Shown in pieces: positions 40,015-50,684 of a stretch of DNA of 64,000 bases. The stretch covers positions 496,001 through 560,000 of the forward strand of contig OY101118.1 in the NCBI GenBank assembly GCA_956465555.1, read 5' to 3'. A program made the position numbers and the translations under genes. The notes under the pieces were generated by a model, which was given only the letters and a program-made list of their open reading frames with translations, was not told the DNA's origin and searched no databases. This stretch comes from Nitzschia sp. pyKryTriq1 (taxonomy: Eukaryota; Bacillariophyta; Bacillariophyceae; Bacillariales; Bacillariaceae). Every line of letters starts with the position of its first letter. Position 1 is the stretch's first letter.

Positions 40015-43000
40015 CTACTTTGTAATCCTACCGACTCTGTCCTTTAAGAGCTGTACACGCTCATCGACAATCTGAGGTGACAACAACAACACACTGTCAG
40101 CCTGGGTCGGCTGTTCGGCAGCTGCAAGAGACTGGAGGGTGGCATCGACCAAATCTTCTTTTGTTCCCTTGCCCCCAACCACCACATGGGATGCAGTCTG
40201 GCAGATCAAGTCCATTGTTCGCACGTCAAGCTGAACCAATCGTTTCTTCATAACATCCAGACCTTCCGACTGCAAAGACAACGCAAGATTTCGTGCCATG
40301 GTTGCGACTGCGTAGGCAAGTATGTATCCCGCGAGGGGGCGGGGAGTTGTGTTGGGTACTATGATGGCCGTCACAGCATCCAAGAATTCGGGAGCATCGC
40401 GAGTATCACCCATTATTTCGTCGGTGCCACCCGACACGGAATGGCACAACAGAGTTCGCAATTCCTCCTGATATTCCAGTTCTGCTGGGAGGGTCAATAC
40501 GTGAAGAACGCCACGCAACTCCCGAAGCACGCGGCAACGAATTGCTGAAGGAAAGATGGGTAACAGAAACAGTCTCATGCACTTGGTGAAAAAGTCGTAC
40601 TGAGCTCCATAATCATTGTAGGCTTCCGCCATGTCGTCCAGAAAGGCTTCCAGAGAGCGCATTTCTGCCGATGACAAGGCAACTTCGTTGGGAATTTCTG
40701 GATTAAAGAGTTCCAATAGCTTCTTGTCCTTCTCTTCCAACGTATCGTCACTGTTTGGCTTTTTAGATGGCTCCGTGTGCTGTTGACAGGCATGAGAGAA
40801 TTCCAGAATGGAGGACGGACGTTCCAACCGCGGCCAGTACCGTTCCAGCACTGTATCAGCTAACTCGAGCACTCGATCCTCTCGTAAGACTGTTTCTGTG
40901 TGCAAACACACATTCATGAGGTAGTAGAGCTTGGCGCCCAATGGGATTCGTGCCGAATACCCCGCGACAGTCTTAGACCCCATCAAGTCTTCCGCTTCGT
41001 CCAGTTCCACCAACAAACCCAAAACTGAAGCCACGACATGGGAAGCCTCATGAAACCCTTGCGCAACAGTACCCTCTTCCTTGGAGCGAATTTGACCCGA
41101 AAGGCATTGCCACAACCAGAGCTTGCCAATGGGAAGGGCCAGATCGGTCGAGGCCGACGGTGAAGGCTGATCGGCATTGCTCAGTAGAGAATCCAAAGCA
41201 AAGGCTCCCAGACCAGCCTTGCTAACTCCAAAGCCATGCTGCAACTTGAAACTGTGATCCAATTGTTTTCGAGCGTGCTCGGATCCACAAAGTTCGCCGA
41301 GAAACATGGAAGATATCGGCGACGAGGACGAAGCGACACCCGCTGGCAGAGCCAATGATTCCTCGTCCGAGTCGAGAAGAGGGTTCCCTTGCACTTTAAA
41401 TAAAACGTCTTGGCTGAAAAGAACGGCTGCCATGGATTCGTTTCCACGGTCGAGCCGACCCAACAAATTAAACACCATCATTCGAATCAGATGAACATCC
41501 GCCGATGATTGCTGCTGTCCAATGGCAAGGCAGTGAGAAAACACCTTGGATACAGCAAAATGACATTGGTTGATCCAGCCTCGTTGCACTAAAGAAATGG
41601 CAGGGCGCGTTGGGGAATCCAATGCTTGTTGGGAGGCTTTTCGAAGCCCTTCGAGGATACGTTCAAGGAAGTGTTTCGAGACGGCTCGAGCCAACTCTTG
41701 GATCATTCTATTTCCAATACTGTTCGGAGAAGTGGCCAATGACAGCAAACATTGCACAAAGGCATCCAAAAAGGCGCTGGCCGCGGCTTCACACCGGAGG
41801 GTATCCAAGTCAGGCGTTGCTTCGCCACACTCGGTAGAGGAAGCATACTTTGCGAGTCGGCTCCAGGCGACTGGCACCAACCCATCAGCATCCGTCCATT
41901 CATCCATGGCTTCCAAGCACGTCAAGACTTGTTCCATGGACCACTCTTCGCTTTTGATTTCTTCGGGCGACGCGTCGTCACTCATCGACTCGCCCAGGTT
42001 CCAATACTGAGCCAAAAAGCGCAACCGTGCGGCGTTCCAGCGAAATCGCAGACATTCCTCCGCGCTTAGCATCGAAGAGGAATCAATTGTTGTCGTGGGT
42101 TGTAATAGTACCGTTCGTTGTGTGGCAGCCAAATAAGTACTCGCCATGGACAGTGTAGAAAGAACTGTTCCGACGGATGATATTTTGGTAGTAGCCTCCT
42201 CTTGATCCAGAATAGCAGCACCCTTAAGTTTGGCGAGTTTGGCACATTCCAAGACTTGGGCCAAGGCCGAGACATATTCGGTCGACAGCGAGTAGGGATG
42301 GGTATACGGCAAGGCCCAGTGTCGCGCGGCGGCAGTAGTCACGGCCTCCACGGCTTCCAATCCCAATCCATATCTCAAGACAGTCCTCCACAATTGGAGA
42401 CCCAGCTGCTGGACTCGAAATTCCAAATCGTTACGCGAAGTTCGTGCCAATAAAGGGGGCAACACGTCGACCAAAGGAAGGGCTTGAGCCGCCACACGGG
42501 ATTGTCGTGCCAAGGTACCCAAGAGTTGAAATGCAGCATAGGCAATGGTAAAATTGGATTCGTCGTTTCCTTCAGTATCTTCTGTTTGCAGACTAGGAAG
42601 AATTCGGGCGACGAGTCTTGGGAGTATCGTGTCATGATGGGCGATAGCCGAGGCGGCTCCCGGGGATCGTTGGGCAATCATAGACAAGATACCAATCAGA
42701 GAAGTCCAAGCCTCGGGAGGCCAATCATAAGTACTCGTTGTGGTTGAAGCTAGAAGCTGAGCTAGTCGAGGGACAATTTTCATCTTCGACAAAAGAGTCC
42801 ACATTGGGTCTCGATCAAAAGCTTCCCCATCGGCTTGCGCCGAAGTCGAAGAGGATTGTGTGGCATACGCTGCCGCGGGAGATGATGTAGACGACTCATT
42901 TGACTTTTCTCGTTTCTCTTCCTTGTTTTCATCGCCATCGGTGGTCGTCAAAGGCTTGATGGGAGTAGCCGAGTAGGCCGTGTCGAGTCGCGGGGTGGGT

Positions 43001-44457
43001 ATGGCATCGTCCAAAAAGCATTCCGCAAAAACCATGGCAGAAGTAGCTGGGTCCTCGGGGAGAACTCGTACAATATGGTCGGGGTGTGCCGTCAATAAGA
43101 GTAGTGAATACAATGATTGTGAGACATAGGTATGTAGAATAAATCCCGAATTGGCTTGTACCGGTTGGTCCAACAGACACCGCAGCGAGACGGGCAGCAC
43201 CAACGGCCAGTCTCGCACAAGGGAAGGCGACGGCGACGGCGACGTCGATGATAGTTCTTCCTTTTTCGAGTATTGGCGCTGGACATATTGAGCCAATTGT
43301 CGTTGTACCACTCTGGCGGCCCACAAGGTCTGACGTGAATTTGTACTCCGGAGTAAATCACATGCGAGGGCAAAGTCCTCTTTCTTGTCATCATCATTAT
43401 TGATAGCATTGTTGTTGTTGTTGTTGTTGCTTTCTGCTGTTGCTGTGGTGGCCTCCAGTGGATGCGCTTCCTTCATGATCTCATGATAGGCTTGATCCAA
43501 ATCTTGATGCGTCTTGACATTGGACATGAGTTCGGCCAGGCGTTCCTTTTCTTTTTGAGAATTATTATTAGTGTTTCTGTTTCGCTTATTGGGAGGAGGA
43601 GGAGGAGGACGATTCCTGCTGGTCCCCACGTCGGCCGCGTTTGTTTTTCCTTTGCTTGCCGCTCGTTGCTTTAAAAATGCCACCATATCGGGTGACAACG
43701 CCGCCTTTAACTCGTGTTGCTGCTGTTTGATTTCTTCCCGAGTCATTCCTTGCAACATTCCCTCGGCATCTCGTTTGGAAGCTTCCAACATGGATTCCGT
43801 CGTAATACCACAAGCACCACCAGCACCACCACCAACATTCGTCCCAGGTGTTTCTTTCGATGCCGCAACAACGACAGGCCGCGGTACATTTTCCCGTGTC
43901 ATGGTGGTGTTCGTGGTGGTTGGTATGTCCAATGTTGATTTCGTCGTCTTCTTCTTTAACTGACAAAAGGTGCCCAGTGGAACGTTCACAGAAGGAAAGC
44001 CGTTCAACGACGTTTGTTGCCGTTGTTGCGCGGCAAATCGAGAGGCTTTTTTGTCGTTATTATGATTGCGAGGTTTTCGTATTGCTGTTGTCGTCGTCGT
44101 ATTGGGTGCACGTTCCAAAATATTTCCCAGTATCGGCGCAGGTACCTCACCCTCACCCTCATCCTCCTGGTTGGTGTCGGTGGAGGTGAAATCCTCTGCT
44201 TCCTCTTGTTCATGACGACGATCCTGACTTTGCGGACTCGGTCGAAGAATCCTGGCGGCGGGTCCTCCTTGTGGCAAGGGCATTTCCATTCGTTCTTGCA
44301 GTCGCTTTCGTTGGCGATTGGCGGCAGTAGCTGACAACGAGGAGGAAAATCGACTTGTCTTCGTCGTCGTCTTGTTCGTTGCCGTCGTCGACGTGCTGCT
44401 GCTGCTGCTCATCAGAGACTCCACAAACTCATCGGACATTCCCTCTGTATTCGCCAT
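40015..44457 (-). CDS. RPAP1: RNA polymerase II-associated protein 1
   Basis: Single exon, 1480 residues from the Met at 44457, within a frame open to 44556. RPAP1 proteins help assemble or import RNA polymerase II and support Mediator-Pol II contact. The N-terminal RPAP1 signature is present: GFPSVNVPLGTF, then SKRDAEGMLQGMTREEIKQQ and ALSPDMVAFLKQRA. The remaining ~1100 residues form an alpha-helical ARM/HEAT-type solenoid (repeated L-rich helices such as RDWPLVLPVSLRCLLDQPVQ), as in the family C-terminal region. N-terminal regions are disordered and Thr/Ser-rich. Asn and Glu runs from trinucleotide repeats lie near 43410-43430. A 4.4-kb intronless gene is notable here. Confidence 0.85.
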   Translation of the reverse strand: MANTEGMSDEFVESLMSSSSSTSTTATNKTTTKTSRFSSSLSATAANRQRKRLQERMEMPLPQGGPAARILRPSPQSQDRRHEQEEAEDFTSTDTNQEDEGEGEVPAPILGNILERAPNTTTTTAIRKPRNHNNDKKASRFAAQQRQQTSLNGFPSVNVPLGTFCQLKKKTTKSTLDIPTTTNTTMTRENVPRPVVVAASKETPGTNVGGGAGGACGITTESMLEASKRDAEGMLQGMTREEIKQQQHELKAALSPDMVAFLKQRAASKGKTNAADVGTSRNRPPPPPPNKRNRNTNNNSQKEKERLAELMSNVKTHQDLDQAYHEIMKEAHPLEATTATAESNNNNNNNAINNDDDKKEDFALACDLLRSTNSRQTLWAARVVQRQLAQYVQRQYSKKEELSSTSPSPSPSLVRDWPLVLPVSLRCLLDQPVQANSGFILHTYVSQSLYSLLLLTAHPDHIVRVLPEDPATSAMVFAECFLDDAIPTPRLDTAYSATPIKPLTTTDGDENKEEKREKSNESSTSSPAAAYATQSSSTSAQADGEAFDRDPMWTLLSKMKIVPRLAQLLASTTTSTYDWPPEAWTSLIGILSMIAQRSPGAASAIAHHDTILPRLVARILPSLQTEDTEGNDESNFTIAYAAFQLLGTLARQSRVAAQALPLVDVLPPLLARTSRNDLEFRVQQLGLQLWRTVLRYGLGLEAVEAVTTAAARHWALPYTHPYSLSTEYVSALAQVLECAKLAKLKGAAILDQEEATTKISSVGTVLSTLSMASTYLAATQRTVLLQPTTTIDSSSMLSAEECLRFRWNAARLRFLAQYWNLGESMSDDASPEEIKSEEWSMEQVLTCLEAMDEWTDADGLVPVAWSRLAKYASSTECGEATPDLDTLRCEAAASAFLDAFVQCLLSLATSPNSIGNRMIQELARAVSKHFLERILEGLRKASQQALDSPTRPAISLVQRGWINQCHFAVSKVFSHCLAIGQQQSSADVHLIRMMVFNLLGRLDRGNESMAAVLFSQDVLFKVQGNPLLDSDEESLALPAGVASSSSPISSMFLGELCGSEHARKQLDHSFKLQHGFGVSKAGLGAFALDSLLSNADQPSPSASTDLALPIGKLWLWQCLSGQIRSKEEGTVAQGFHEASHVVASVLGLLVELDEAEDLMGSKTVAGYSARIPLGAKLYYLMNVCLHTETVLREDRVLELADTVLERYWPRLERPSSILEFSHACQQHTEPSKKPNSDDTLEEKDKKLLELFNPEIPNEVALSSAEMRSLEAFLDDMAEAYNDYGAQYDFFTKCMRLFLLPIFPSAIRCRVLRELRGVLHVLTLPAELEYQEELRTLLCHSVSGGTDEIMGDTRDAPEFLDAVTAIIVPNTTPRPLAGYILAYAVATMARNLALSLQSEGLDVMKKRLVQLDVRTMDLICQTASHVVVGGKGTKEDLVDATLQSLAAAEQPTQADSVLLLSPQIVDERVQLLKDRVGRITK

Positions 44458-44928
44458 GATGCAAGGATGGAAGACGTCGTAACTATGAACAAGGTCCCAA
44501 CTGGAGTAGGAATAGGCAATCCAGATGTGTTGTGATGACAAGAATGATGAAACCAACTTTCAGTCTTGCACAGTTGCAACTTTTGCGACGTCGTTTTCGA
44601 TTTTGGGGTGATTGGTCGTGTGGATCGCGCGAGCTCCGCGAGCTCCGAATCCAAGAAAAATCTTAACGGGAAGACGAGCAGACCGATTGTGATGATTCAT
44701 CCGATTCCGGATAGTAGACGTACGTACAGTAGGAACTATGTAGTAGGAACAGGGGTAAATATTTACCCCTGCGTAGGAATGCATAGTCTAACTACTCGTA
44801 GATAGGAAATCCTCTATTAGCTAGAGAGACCTCTCTCTACTAGAGTAGAGTAGTAGTAGAGTAGAGACGTACTTCGTAGGAGTAGACTACTAGTAGAGAA
44901 AAGCAAGACCAAGTCAATCATGCGTATA
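44458..44928. other. Intergenic spacer with a perfect palindrome
   Basis: 471 bases upstream of RPAP1 and downstream of the GH36-like gene. Holds a perfect 22-bp palindrome (44750-44771) and CTAGAG/TAGTAGAG-rich palindromes at 44815-44900. No gene seen. Confidence 0.55.
44750..44771. repeat. Perfect 22-bp palindrome
   Basis: CAGGGGTAAAT followed by its exact reverse complement, no spacer, about 290 bases upstream of the RPAP1 start codon. Unlike the GTAC clusters, its composition is unique in the window. It could be a dimeric-factor site or a hairpin. Confidence 0.9.
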
Positions 44929-47358
44929 CTAGGAGTACTCTTCGATCTCATCCATCTTGCTGGTGGTGCTACTACATGCCATTCCAACAGAAGAAAAGAC
45001 CGCAGTTCCTGCCGCTGAAAGTTTGCAATCGAGTGAAACGACGTCTTCATTGGGACTACTCAACCATAACGTTACGACTTCATAGGGAGCCCCTGCCACC
45101 ACCACCGAAATGCCATCGTAATCCACGCGCAAATCGGAAAATCGGTTTCGGCTGACAGCCGTCCATTTGGTGATCGCTTCGCCCAAAAAGGCCCAGCCAT
45201 TCACGTGAAAGCGAGGTGCAATGGCATAAACATGGGGGTTGGTTCGATTACTTTCGGGAATAAGAGTCCCAGGAAAGGCTAATGGAACTACTTCTGCGCT
45301 GTCCAAGTTCCAAACTACACGACCTGCAATGTTTTCCTCCTCATCAGAAGGATATAAATCAGTTTCGACCAATTGAAATTCGGGGCTTGTGGCGGCCAGA
45401 ATGTAGGTCCACGTAAAACCAGCTAGTGTGGTTTTGGTACTCCAAACTTGATTTTGTTGTTGTTTGCTGCTGCTGCTGTCGACTTGTAGGCCTGCTTGCG
45501 CCAAAATGGTAGCGTCCGTACGAACTGCAGGGATATCTGGCTTCAACAAGGTGCCATCCTGGGCGCACGACTTCATAATCAGAGGTACATTCAACCTTTC
45601 CTTTTTGTCCGAAGGAGCGACGGGACCAGTTGAATAGGTTGCAATGATGGACAAGAGTTTGCTCGCATGCTCGATGTGTTTGTAGGGGTCGTTCAGTTGT
45701 CCAGGGCTGCTCCAGAAGCTGTCCTTGTGGGGAGAAACACCCAAGGCGAAGGAGACCATACTTGTCACTCCCAGTTGGATGGATTGTCCATTGTCGGGCA
45801 AAACGTCATCTGACGCGCGCGCTTGAGTTACCGCATCGACCTGCAGCGACTGCAGGATGTGTCTTGGCCAACTCATACAGTATTGTATTGGCAGGTTGTG
45901 TCGTTTCGCGGCACGTCCCATTTGAAGCAACCAATTCTTGGCCCCGTCCACGGTTTGCAGGGTCCAATTCATACTTTGAGTTTGGATATTCAACCAATCC
46001 TGTTCGTAGACATCGAGGCCCCATTCCTTGGCTTGGTCAAAGAAATAATCCCAAAAGGCTTCTTCCAGTGGTAAAGCCGCACCGCCAGCTTCATCCATGA
46101 CAAACTCAAAATCCCCCCCATTTTGTTTGGCGTAAATATTTTCGGTACTCCAATATCGATTGTGCGCCATAATCAACCATTTCATTTCGTCACGCACTTT
46201 GGATAAACCGTCGGGGAAAACTTCGGGACGAGCCGTCCATTCCTTTACTCCCGAGTCGGTTCCTTTGTAGTAGAACCAAGAATCCAGAAGCCAACTTTTA
46301 AACGGGAGTCCAATCCGATCGACATATTCCTTGACACCCAACATTGTTTCCTGATAGTTTTGGCCTTCTTCCTTATGATAATAATAATAGGCTCCATTGT
46401 CTGTCGAGTATTGCAAATAATCCAGGGTGACATCTCTCATTCGCTTCGTATTATGAAGCTTCTGTAATTTGGAACCCCATTGCATAAAGGCTTGCCGAAT
46501 CCCGTCCGGCCCCGTCGTCCGAGGATGAGCGGATAAAATTGTTGACGTCTCGTAGTCCTTGGGAATAGAAGTCATGGATCCCATGACACCATACCCGAAT
46601 TCTTTCCACTCTTCTCGAAAGAATGAGCTCGTCGACATGAAGCTAGTGGCGGCAGACATGATGACTACACAATTTTCGTTGAAAATTGCCATGGGACCAC
46701 TCGTGAGTGCATCGTTCGTTGTTTGAAGTTCCTTCCAACGACCGATTCGATGATTTTTGCCTCCAATGAACATTCCATTGAATTCAAGATATCCTAGCGA
46801 TGGCGACGACTCGGAAGATAATTCCGGAATAATCTGAAAGGAAGGAAACCAGCTCGCCATGCCTGTTTTGGCAGCACTAATGGTATCATTGGCGGGAAAG
46901 TTGGTGCCCTGTAAATCATCCAAATAGGTTTGGCGGAACAGCAAAGTGGTCGGATCATTGTCATAGGAACGGTAAGAAAGTTTCCATTCTCTCTGACTAC
47001 TACCGACATCCATGTACTCGACACTTTCGGAAAAATCGCCCCACACATCGGTTCCTTTTGTTTCGTCTTGCGCTTTGGGTACCGTCAAACATACTTCTTC
47101 GCCATTCCGACGGGCACATTTACGACCCAATGTCAACCAAACTTGGTCGCCTACCCAAATTTGATTCTTGTCCTTGTCCAATCGAAGATTACACTGGGGC
47201 GAAGAAGAATCAGGTGGTCTTTTCTCCGTTGGCTCGGAAGTATAATGTCGAAAATTTGGATTATGTGGAGCCTTTTGGCTCTCGGCGACGATGGACGAGA
47301 CAGCCAACAGGGTGGTGGTGATAGCTAAAACAAATGTGATATTGTTAGTATGACGCAT
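44929..47358 (-). CDS. Secreted glycoside hydrolase related to GH36/raffinose synthases
   Basis: Single exon, 809 residues. The N-terminal signal peptide (NITFVLAITTTLLAVSSIVA) sends it to the secretory pathway. An N-terminal beta-sandwich-like region (to about 290) precedes a TIM-barrel region with FKSWLLDSWFYYKG, LDVYEQDWLNIQ and IQYCMSWPRHILQSLQ, then QARASDDVLPDNG. The last matches the 'RxSDDF-P' acid-catalyst region of raffinose synthase/alkaline alpha-galactosidase; D517/D518 are candidates for the acid and D454 (EQDW) for the nucleophile. A C-terminal beta-domain follows. It likely acts on alpha-galactosides or related alpha-linked sugars outside the cell. The exact GH family is uncertain because the nucleophile context (YEQDW) differs from the usual K-x-D. 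Confidence 0.68.
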   Translation of the reverse strand: MRHTNNITFVLAITTTLLAVSSIVAESQKAPHNPNFRHYTSEPTEKRPPDSSSPQCNLRLDKDKNQIWVGDQVWLTLGRKCARRNGEEVCLTVPKAQDETKGTDVWGDFSESVEYMDVGSSQREWKLSYRSYDNDPTTLLFRQTYLDDLQGTNFPANDTISAAKTGMASWFPSFQIIPELSSESSPSLGYLEFNGMFIGGKNHRIGRWKELQTTNDALTSGPMAIFNENCVVIMSAATSFMSTSSFFREEWKEFGYGVMGSMTSIPKDYETSTILSAHPRTTGPDGIRQAFMQWGSKLQKLHNTKRMRDVTLDYLQYSTDNGAYYYYHKEEGQNYQETMLGVKEYVDRIGLPFKSWLLDSWFYYKGTDSGVKEWTARPEVFPDGLSKVRDEMKWLIMAHNRYWSTENIYAKQNGGDFEFVMDEAGGAALPLEEAFWDYFFDQAKEWGLDVYEQDWLNIQTQSMNWTLQTVDGAKNWLLQMGRAAKRHNLPIQYCMSWPRHILQSLQVDAVTQARASDDVLPDNGQSIQLGVTSMVSFALGVSPHKDSFWSSPGQLNDPYKHIEHASKLLSIIATYSTGPVAPSDKKERLNVPLIMKSCAQDGTLLKPDIPAVRTDATILAQAGLQVDSSSSKQQQNQVWSTKTTLAGFTWTYILAATSPEFQLVETDLYPSDEEENIAGRVVWNLDSAEVVPLAFPGTLIPESNRTNPHVYAIAPRFHVNGWAFLGEAITKWTAVSRNRFSDLRVDYDGISVVVAGAPYEVVTLWLSSPNEDVVSLDCKLSAAGTAVFSSVGMACSSTTSKMDEIEEYS

Positions 47359-47947
47359 CTTGCTTGAGCAGCAACCCTCTTGTGAATCTCTCTATCTGTG
47401 CAGTGACGGTATTCTCTATCTCCTAGAGTTATAAAGGGAAGCTCGATGATGGGTTCTTTGGTAGTTTGTTCTGTGGTTCTCAGCGCTCAACGGCAAAAGA
47501 TGATGATGACTGTATGAGACCGAAATGATGAAAATAATGGGCAACACAACTACTGTAAGATCCAAGATCTGAATCCTGAATCATCTCCATCAATATCCAA
47601 GATCTGTTACGTCTGTCTGCTACACGAACTCCTGACGACGACGACGACTAATATTCCCGAGAGCGCGCTGAGCTCAAGTGCGCATGCATCGGATAAATCT
47701 GCGCGCCTACATACTGTAGTTGCGCGCGTGGTGATGACGCACGCAACGCACGGTCGGCATGCACCGCATCTTCTCTCCACCACGCTGGGCGCGCAACGGG
47801 AAAGATGAAAGATCCATTCGTTCTCTCGTCGTCCATCGTCCACCGACCAAAAGCTAAAAACCAAACGGTCTTAGTTGATCCTCTCTTGACTTCGTGGTCT
47901 ACTGCATCCATTATTATTGTCATCAAAGACTTTTCCTGAACATCATC
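47359..47947. other. Divergent intergenic spacer
   Basis: Promoter region between GH36-like and NDP kinase genes. A 158-codon minus-strand frame (47648-48124) is antisense to the NDP kinase leader and has no domain. Confidence 0.45.
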
Positions 47948-48767
47948 ATGTTTTCTCGTGCCGCCCTTCGTTTCTCCTCCGCCGCCCGCTCTCGAGTCGG
48001 AAACGCTCAAAGCCTTCGAACTTTGTCCGTAAGTCTGTTGGAAAAGGTCGGCATTCCGATAGTACCAAGGCCATATCCCAGTCATTCTCATCATACTGTA
48101 TCTTCTCTGTTTGCCTTTTTTCATTTCATTTCATTTCATTTCATTTCAATTTTAGACAGCTGCTACCACCGCTACCACCGCTTCTTCTTCGTGGTACGTG
48201 GCAGGAGGACTTGCCTTGGCCGGCGTTGCCGCTGTGGGTTCGTTGACCACCACCACCAACAACAACGTGGCTTTTTGTGAAGGAGCTCTTCCGGTGTGGG
48301 GAAAGCCTGGAACCAACCAAGAACGTACCTTCTTGGCTGTCAAACCCGATGGTGTCCAACGGGGCTTGGTCGGAGACATTATTGCCCGTTTTGAAAAGCG
48401 TGGGTACAAGTTGGTAGGGCTCAAGATGGTCTGGCCGACCCAGGAAATGGCGGAGGCTCACTACGCGGACTTGTCCAAAAAGCCCTTTTTCGGCGGTTTG
48501 ACTAAATTCTTCTCGTCGGGTCCCATTGTCTGCATGTGCTGGGAAGGAAAGGATATCATTAAGCAAGGCCGACAAATGTTGGGAGAGACACAACCCTTGG
48601 CATCGAAGCCGGGATCGATTCGAGGTGATTACTCAATTGACTTGGGAAGAAACATTTGCCATGGATCCGATTCTCCCGAAGCGGCCGAGCATGAATTGAA
48701 AATGTGGTTCCCTGAGGGCGTGAATGACTGGGGAAAGACCATTGATACTTCGGTTTACGAAAACTAA
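47948..48767 (+). CDS. NDK: Nucleoside diphosphate kinase, mitochondrial type
   Basis: Moves the gamma-phosphate of ATP to NDPs through a phosphohistidine. Exons 47948..48028 and 48156..48767; the 127-base intron starts GTAAGT and ends TTTTAG. The product is 230 residues. The N-terminus is Arg/Ser/Ala-rich (mitochondrial presequence type), then a hydrophobic segment WYVAGGLALAGVAAVGS. This layout matches plant NDPK3, which lies in the intermembrane space. The kinase domain has ERTFLAVKPDGVQRGLVGDI, KMVWPT, FFGGLTKFFSSGPIV and the active-site His196 in NICHGSDS. The C-terminus KTIDTSVYEN is typical. The intron carries a TTTCA repeat. Confidence 0.93.
48118..48150 (+). repeat. (TTTCA)n pentamer repeat in NDK intron
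   Basis: Six TTTCA units just before the 3' splice site; they also supply a pyrimidine-rich tract. Confidence 0.9.
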
Positions 48768-48941
48768 ATCAGTGCTCTGAGCAAATAGAATGGTGCCGTA
48801 TCAAGAGTGGGGCAAACCGTAAAGGAATCATCCTTCCCAATGCACTACTGGTCGACTCTTTTCCATATAATCAAACATGTTCTCTGCCTCTATTATTGTT
48901 ACCCTCCCCGTCTCTAGTAGTAGTATGGGTTGACTCGACTC

Positions 48942-50684
48942 TCATGTCAGCCTTTTCTCGCCGTAAGGTTTATAGGGAATTAGATCGGGTACCACATCAA
49001 TGCGTTCGACAGGTTGGATCCATTCGACAAATCGAATCCACAATTCAATATAAAACGCCAACAGACAGGCCACCAAGCCCGAAAAGCCACCCAGCGACTG
49101 ATAGCAAGACAAGCGTTCCCCAAACGACCTTGGGGGCTCCACAATAATTTGATCGTACAGCCATTCCGTCTGAATGGCCACCCGATGCCACGAGTACATT
49201 GTTTTGATTCGTTGGTGCAATTCCATCGGATCCACTGGATTTGAACTTTGTTGTCGTTCGACAGCTTCCTTCACTCCTTCGACCAAATCGATCACGGTAG
49301 CATCACATAATATATTCATATCTGGCGGCAATACCTCAGGTACACCCCCCACATTTGTAGAAACGACCAAGAGCCCGCAACTAGCCGCTTCCAAAATCGC
49401 GATACAAAAAGATTCAGTCAAGGAACAATTCACAAAGACATGTCCCCTCCTCAAGACCGAGGCAACATTGACATGAGGGACCGCCCCCAAGAACTCGACG
49501 CGATCTTGAAGCTGCTCTCGTTCTACCATTTCTTGCAAATTCAACAATTTGTTGCCGTCTCCTCCTACAATGAAGTCTACTTGTGGCAGCGCATGACAAA
49601 CGTTGGGAATGAGTCCCACAAGAAGATCCACTCCCTTACGATAGACTAATCGAGAGACCACCACGACCTTGATTCTATAACGGTACCGGTAGGGTCGGTA
49701 TGAAATGACGACAATGGAGAAAAAAATAAGAATGAGTCGAGTTTCAAGAAAAGTCGTCCACAGAACCAGAATACATGTGCCGATTTGTAAAAATGCACTT
49801 ACCGATCCGAACTTCGCTGACTAGGATCGGGAGTGAATTTGGAGGGATCCACCGCATTTGGAATGACAGTGGCGCGAGTTGGATCCAAATGAGCTCTCAA
49901 TATCAGATTGTCACGACAAGCATTCGAAACACAAATGGCAGCATTCAAGGTACTCATGGTTGTTTGCAATACCTGGTTTTTGAACAAGTCGGTGCGGAAA
50001 CAACGAGAGATGTGGTAAGCAGAGAAGTCCCAGCCAACGACGACGACATCAATTTCAAGAAGTGGTCCTTTTCTCCGGCTCAACTCACCCGATTGAGTAC
50101 AACGCCTGCAATGTCATCGAATTGAAATAGGGAATGATCCGTGTAGACACTCGGGAGTCCCATGGCCGCCGCATACACCACACTTTCATTTGCCATGACA
50201 CTGGTCGCTTGATGGGTGTGAACGATTTCAATCCCTTCGCGAATCATGATATGGCGCCACAGCGGGAAAGTGGCTGTCAAAGTGGGAAGTACATCTTGAT
50301 CGGTCATGGGAATGATAGGCTATTATTATTATTATTATTACATATTAGAGAAGATACCATGAGCAATTCAACAGGTGAGTAGAAGAGTAAAGAGTACATA
50401 AGGAAGGATGATATATGTCGAACTGATGAGATGATTGTGTTACTCACACAATAGTATACTTTCAATGGCCCTGGCATGTATCTCACGCCTTTTCGATTGT
50501 CGTAGGCGTGGGTGATCACAATGACCTTGTGCCCTAACCTCAGTAGATGCTGCGAAAGCGACCAGATGTGCATTTCGACACCTCCCAGCCGAGGATAGAA
50601 AAAGTCGCACACCATGGCAATCCGGTATCGCCGCCGTCCTAGAGCGGAGGAGGATGAAGCATCTTGTATCGGAACGCCCGTCAT
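48942..50684 (-). CDS. PIGA: Phosphatidylinositol N-acetylglucosaminyltransferase catalytic subunit (GPI anchor step 1)
   Basis: Adds GlcNAc from UDP-GlcNAc to phosphatidylinositol at the cytosolic face of the ER, starting GPI-anchor synthesis. Four exons: 50684..50448, 50319..50089, 49972..49803 and 49674..48942, giving 456 residues; the joins agree in phase. GT4 features are [99 protein letters not shown] and the donor-binding [15 protein letters not shown] (E-x7-E). The C-terminal hydrophobic segment [20 protein letters not shown] is the ER membrane anchor. Conservation with animal PIG-A is strong throughout. Confidence 0.95.

Noticed and set aside
47648-48124. 158-codon minus-strand frame
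   Set aside because: Antisense to the NDP kinase leader; no domain, while the sense gene is certain.
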